Shown: one piece after another, positions 6,332 through 7,775 of the stretch
Layout of the letters: each line of letters opens with the position of its first letter
Position numbering within the stretch: position 1 is the stretch's first letter
NCBI GenBank assembly: GCA_910579595.1
Contig: CAJTVM010000095.1
Span: forward strand, 2,052 to 9,826
Length of the DNA: 7,775 nucleotides
Origin: an uncultured Oscillospiraceae bacterium
GTDB lineage: Bacteria > Bacillota > Clostridia > Oscillospirales > Oscillospiraceae
Reading direction: 5' to 3'
Notes under the pieces: model-generated
What the model saw: only the letters and a program-made list of their open reading frames with translations
Databases searched by the model: none
What the model was told of the DNA's origin: nothing
Made by a program: the position numbers and the translations under genes

Positions 6332-6382
6332 AAAAAAGGGCGTACTTACAGGAAAGTACACATTCCTGTAAAATACACGCTC
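6332..6382 (-). terminator. Intrinsic terminator directly after the serine recombinase
   Basis: On the minus strand TTACAGGAA (6371-6363) pairs perfectly with TTCCTGTAA (6354-6346) over an eight-base loop. Outer GCGT/ACGC pairs extend the stem, and six T (6337-6332) follow. The hairpin begins right after the recombinase stop codon and separates that gene from the AP2 transcript, whose promoter must therefore lie within about 6210-6330. I see a TAAAAT-like -10 in that stretch but no good -35. Confidence 0.85.
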
Positions 6383-6985
6383 TTACAACAACTTGGCCTT
6401 TTCGTAAATTTCTGCCCGGTAACGGAAGGTTGACAGTGGCATATCACACTCCTTTGCGGCCGCTGTGCAGGTGATGGCCCCGGATTTCCACCGCTGATAG
6501 GCGCTATGGTAGTTCTCCGGGAGCGGCCTGGGTGGTCTGCCAAAGCGGACACCCCTGGCCTTTGCCGCCGCTATGCCCTCCGCCTGCCGCTGGCGGATGT
6601 TGGTGCGCTCGTTCTCCGCCACGAAAGACAGCACTTGCAGAACAATATCGCTGAGAAACGTTCCCATCAGGTCTTTGCCCCGGCGGGTGTCCAGTAGGGG
6701 CATATCCAGCACCACAATGTCAACGCCCTTTTCCTTGGTCAAAACCCGCCACTGGTTTTGGATTTCTTCATAGTTGCGCCCCAGGCGGTCAATGCTCTTG
6801 ATGTAGAGTAAATCATCTTTTTTCAGCTTCCGTACCAGCTTCTTGTACTGTGGCCGCTGAAAATCCTTGCCGGATTGCTTATCCATAAAAAGGTTTGCTT
6901 CCGGCACTGCTATCTCCCGGAGGGCGATAAGCTGCCGATCCTCGTTCTGCTCCCTGGTGCTTACCCTGATATAGCCGTAAATCAT
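6383..6985 (-). CDS. Small serine recombinase (resolvase/invertase family)
   Basis: This 200-residue protein has the full catalytic domain of the small serine recombinases. YIRVSTREQN at residues 5-14 holds the nucleophile Ser9. Next come QSGKDFQRPQY at 37-47 and DRLGRNYEEI at 66-75 with the catalytic arginines, and the long E-helix includes AENERTNIRQRQAEGI at 123-138. GVRFGRPPRPLP then leads into a C-terminal helix-turn-helix (about 162-192). Length and layout fit Tn3/Hin-type enzymes, which resolve dimers or cointegrates or invert DNA between paired sites. It is not a large serine integrase. The ATG has AGGGAGG seven bases upstream. Hairpin terminators lie on both sides (7005-7044 and 6332-6382), so it is a single-gene unit. 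Its crossover site was not recognised; whether it acts on this element or elsewhere is unknown. Confidence 0.95.
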   Translation of the reverse strand: MIYGYIRVSTREQNEDRQLIALREIAVPEANLFMDKQSGKDFQRPQYKKLVRKLKKDDLLYIKSIDRLGRNYEEIQNQWRVLTKEKGVDIVVLDMPLLDTRRGKDLMGTFLSDIVLQVLSFVAENERTNIRQRQAEGIAAAKARGVRFGRPPRPLPENYHSAYQRWKSGAITCTAAAKECDMPLSTFRYRAEIYEKAKLL

Positions 6986-7004
6986 ATTCGTACCTCCCTA
7001 AAGT

Positions 7005-7044
7005 AAAAAGGGGCCAGTCTGTACGATAAACACAGACCAGCCCC
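7005..7044 (-). terminator. Intrinsic terminator or attenuator just upstream of the recombinase
   Basis: On the minus strand GGGGCTGGTCTGT (7044-7032) pairs with ACAGACTGGCCCC (7022-7010) across a nine-base loop, with two G-U pairs, and is followed by TTTTT. It ends 19 bases before the recombinase ATG, almost touching the AGGGAGG site. No gene is seen upstream that needs it, so leader attenuation of the recombinase is possible. Confidence 0.8.
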
Positions 7045-7081
7045 TATGTAAAGAGGTCGCATACTTGAAAATCCAGGCTCG

Positions 7082-7109
7082 ACGACACAAAATAACTTAT
7101 TACATCCTT
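7082..7109 (+). repeat. Dispersed leader repeat, copy A
   Basis: This 28-base sequence contains ACGACACAAA and TTACATCCTT. It matches 7588-7615 in the same orientation at 26 of 28 positions, 506 bases apart, and resembles the mobV leader on the other strand (1266-1291). No ribosome binding site or gene follows it here, unlike in front of mobV. Confidence 0.75.
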
Positions 7110-7587
7110 GTCTGATATGTACTGGCAGAGCCTATTTGTCCCCGACATCCCGGCCCGCAAGGGAAGTCGTCAAGCGGCGGTGTGCCGCACCACCTCACGG
7201 GAGTTTCACCCCAACTGCCGTTCTGACAGAGCCGCCCCCATTGTGTGAAGCTGTGGCTGGGCGGGAGTACCATTGTCATTCCGACTGTCATCGCCATGCC
7301 GGGGGCAAACCGGCACTTGCAGGGGGTATTCTCGCTCGGCCCGGTGGGGTGGGTGTCGTGGCGTACCCTGCTGCTGTGGCTCATGCTTTCGCACATCGGA
7401 ATTGATGTACTTGACGAATGCGTGTCCAGTTGTCAAGGAGCGGCGAGGGAATACCCTCAACTCCCTACCACAACTTTTAAGGCCCAAAACCGAACTTTTA
7501 TTTTCTGAAAAATTGCACAAAGTTTTAAGATAGCATTTTTGCAGACGATAACAGGCCCCGCAACAGGTATCGAATCAAGATGCCCCA
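7110..7587. other. Gene-free GC-rich stretch between two direct repeats
   Basis: Several frames are open on both strands, but none has a ribosome binding site plus a recognisable protein. The most protein-like is a plus-strand frame at 7245-7508 starting with GTG, with a hydrophobic segment (SWRTLLLWLMLSHIGIDVL), and I do not accept it as a gene. The stretch does hold small dyads: CTTGAC/GTCAAG at 7410-7437 and GAGGG/CCCTC around 7445-7460. The left part is GC-rich, while 7470-7550 is AT-rich. It may be a decayed gene or a noncoding end region of an element. Confidence 0.5.
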
Positions 7588-7615
7588 ACGACACAAAGTA
7601 ACTTCTTACATCCTT
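7588..7615 (+). repeat. Dispersed leader repeat, copy B
   Basis: This copy pairs with 7082-7109 (26 of 28 bases). Its right part, 7593-7618, matches the mobV leader at 24 of 26 positions on the opposite strand. On the minus strand it supplies the ATGTAA that ends the truncated helicase frame. Confidence 0.75.
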
Positions 7616-7775
7616 CCTTGAAAAAGCGGAGACACCCTGACAGGTGGCTCCGCTTTGATATGTGTCCGCAAAGTCCGTCCATCATCACTGGGCCTCCACG
7701 GGCAATCCAAATGGTGAAGTGCAATCAATTTGTGCTGGACGTTGGTGCCCGCCCCCATCTTCTGTGTGGAGCCGA
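7606..7775 (-). pseudogene. Truncated SNF2-type helicase fragment (C-terminal domain, motif V region)
   Basis: From the right edge the minus strand encodes GSTQKMGAGTNVQHKL and then IALHHLDCPWRPSD (7773-7684). This is the motif V and pre-motif VI block of the SNF2-family helicases, often fused to a methyltransferase, that large conjugative elements carry; intact members continue with Q-R-x-G-R and RQGN. Here the match stops after WRPSD. The frame runs on for 25 unrelated residues to a TAA at 7606-7608, so the arginine-finger motif VI is gone and the enzyme should be inactive. The upstream part lies outside the window, so I cannot tell whether the rest of the gene is intact. The break, near 7683, marks an old insertion, deletion or recombination junction. 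The family call rests on about 30 residues but is distinctive. Confidence 0.75.
7621..7655 (-). terminator. Intrinsic terminator after the helicase fragment
   Basis: On the minus strand AAGCGGAG (7655-7648) pairs with CTCCGCTT (7631-7624), with an inner CACC/GGTG stem, and the T-tract TTTTT overlaps the end of the stem. It would stop transcripts coming from the right edge and lies within the aberrant tail of the helicase frame. Confidence 0.8.

Noticed and set aside
6986..7109. Resolution (res) site for the serine recombinase
   Set aside because: No set of paired subsites with dyads could be recognised; the 28-bp repeats have only a weak four-base dyad, not kept in all copies.
7100..7396. 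Minus-strand Cys-rich frame of 98 residues
   Set aside because: No Shine-Dalgarno site and no recognisable motif; its end at ATGTAA is supplied by the repeat, not by a gene-like terminus.
7408..7436. TTGACA box on the minus strand as a promoter
   Set aside because: At 17-base spacing the -10 position is CAAGTA, a poor match, so only the -35 looks real.
7245..7508. Plus-strand frame of 87 residues with a hydrophobic segment, starting at GTG
   Set aside because: No ribosome binding site, no ATG start, several competing open frames in the same GC-rich DNA, and no family I can name.
1..7775. CRISPR arrays, tRNA, rRNA or insertion-sequence transposases
   Set aside because: No regularly spaced repeats, no tRNA-like cloverleaf and no DDE transposase motifs were seen.

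Overview
The window looks like part of a mobile genetic element from a Gram-positive bacterium, most likely a gut-type member of class Clostridia (Oscillospiraceae/Lachnospiraceae-like). This is inferred from the strong AGGAGG-type ribosome binding sites, the protein families and their arrangement; nothing in the window fixes the species. Every gene I can support lies on the minus strand, so transcription runs from high to low coordinates.

Layout in transcription order: (1) At the right edge (7606-7775) is a truncated fragment of a SNF2-type helicase of the kind carried by integrative conjugative elements. It breaks off inside the WRPSD block and is followed by an intrinsic terminator. (2) 7045-7605 has no convincing gene; it lies between two near-identical 28-bp direct repeats, and a third copy of the repeat is the 5' leader of the relaxase gene. 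(3) A small serine recombinase (6383-6985) has an intrinsic terminator on each side. (4) A two-gene unit follows: a protein made of two tandem Cys-cluster/AP2 modules (5190-6206), then, 23 bases on, an 811-residue response regulator (2731-5166) combining receiver, HD-GYP, PAS-like/Cys-cluster and GGDEF parts. (5) A terminator-like hairpin precedes a RepA/AAA_25-type ATPase (1577-2560). (6) An oriT-like region (1369-1558) has a 9/10 match to the pMV158/MobV nick sequence, set in the same pair of alternative hairpins. (7) A MobV relaxase (268-1251) overlaps by ATGA with (8) the start of a ParB-like gene that runs off the left edge.

The left third (parB, mobV, oriT, RepA-like ATPase) reads as a replication/mobilisation backbone that could be moved in trans by a helper conjugation system. 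The AP2 plus cyclic-di-GMP unit reads as cargo: it sits between terminators and by eye is less GC-rich than the backbone. Its receiver has no partner histidine kinase in view, so how the signalling protein is switched on is open.

The most interesting points are the well-formed but diverged MobV oriT, the unusual pairing of a tandem AP2 protein with a two-way c-di-GMP enzyme on a mobile element, the terminators placed directly ahead of the RepA-like and recombinase ribosome binding sites, and the leader repeat found three times.
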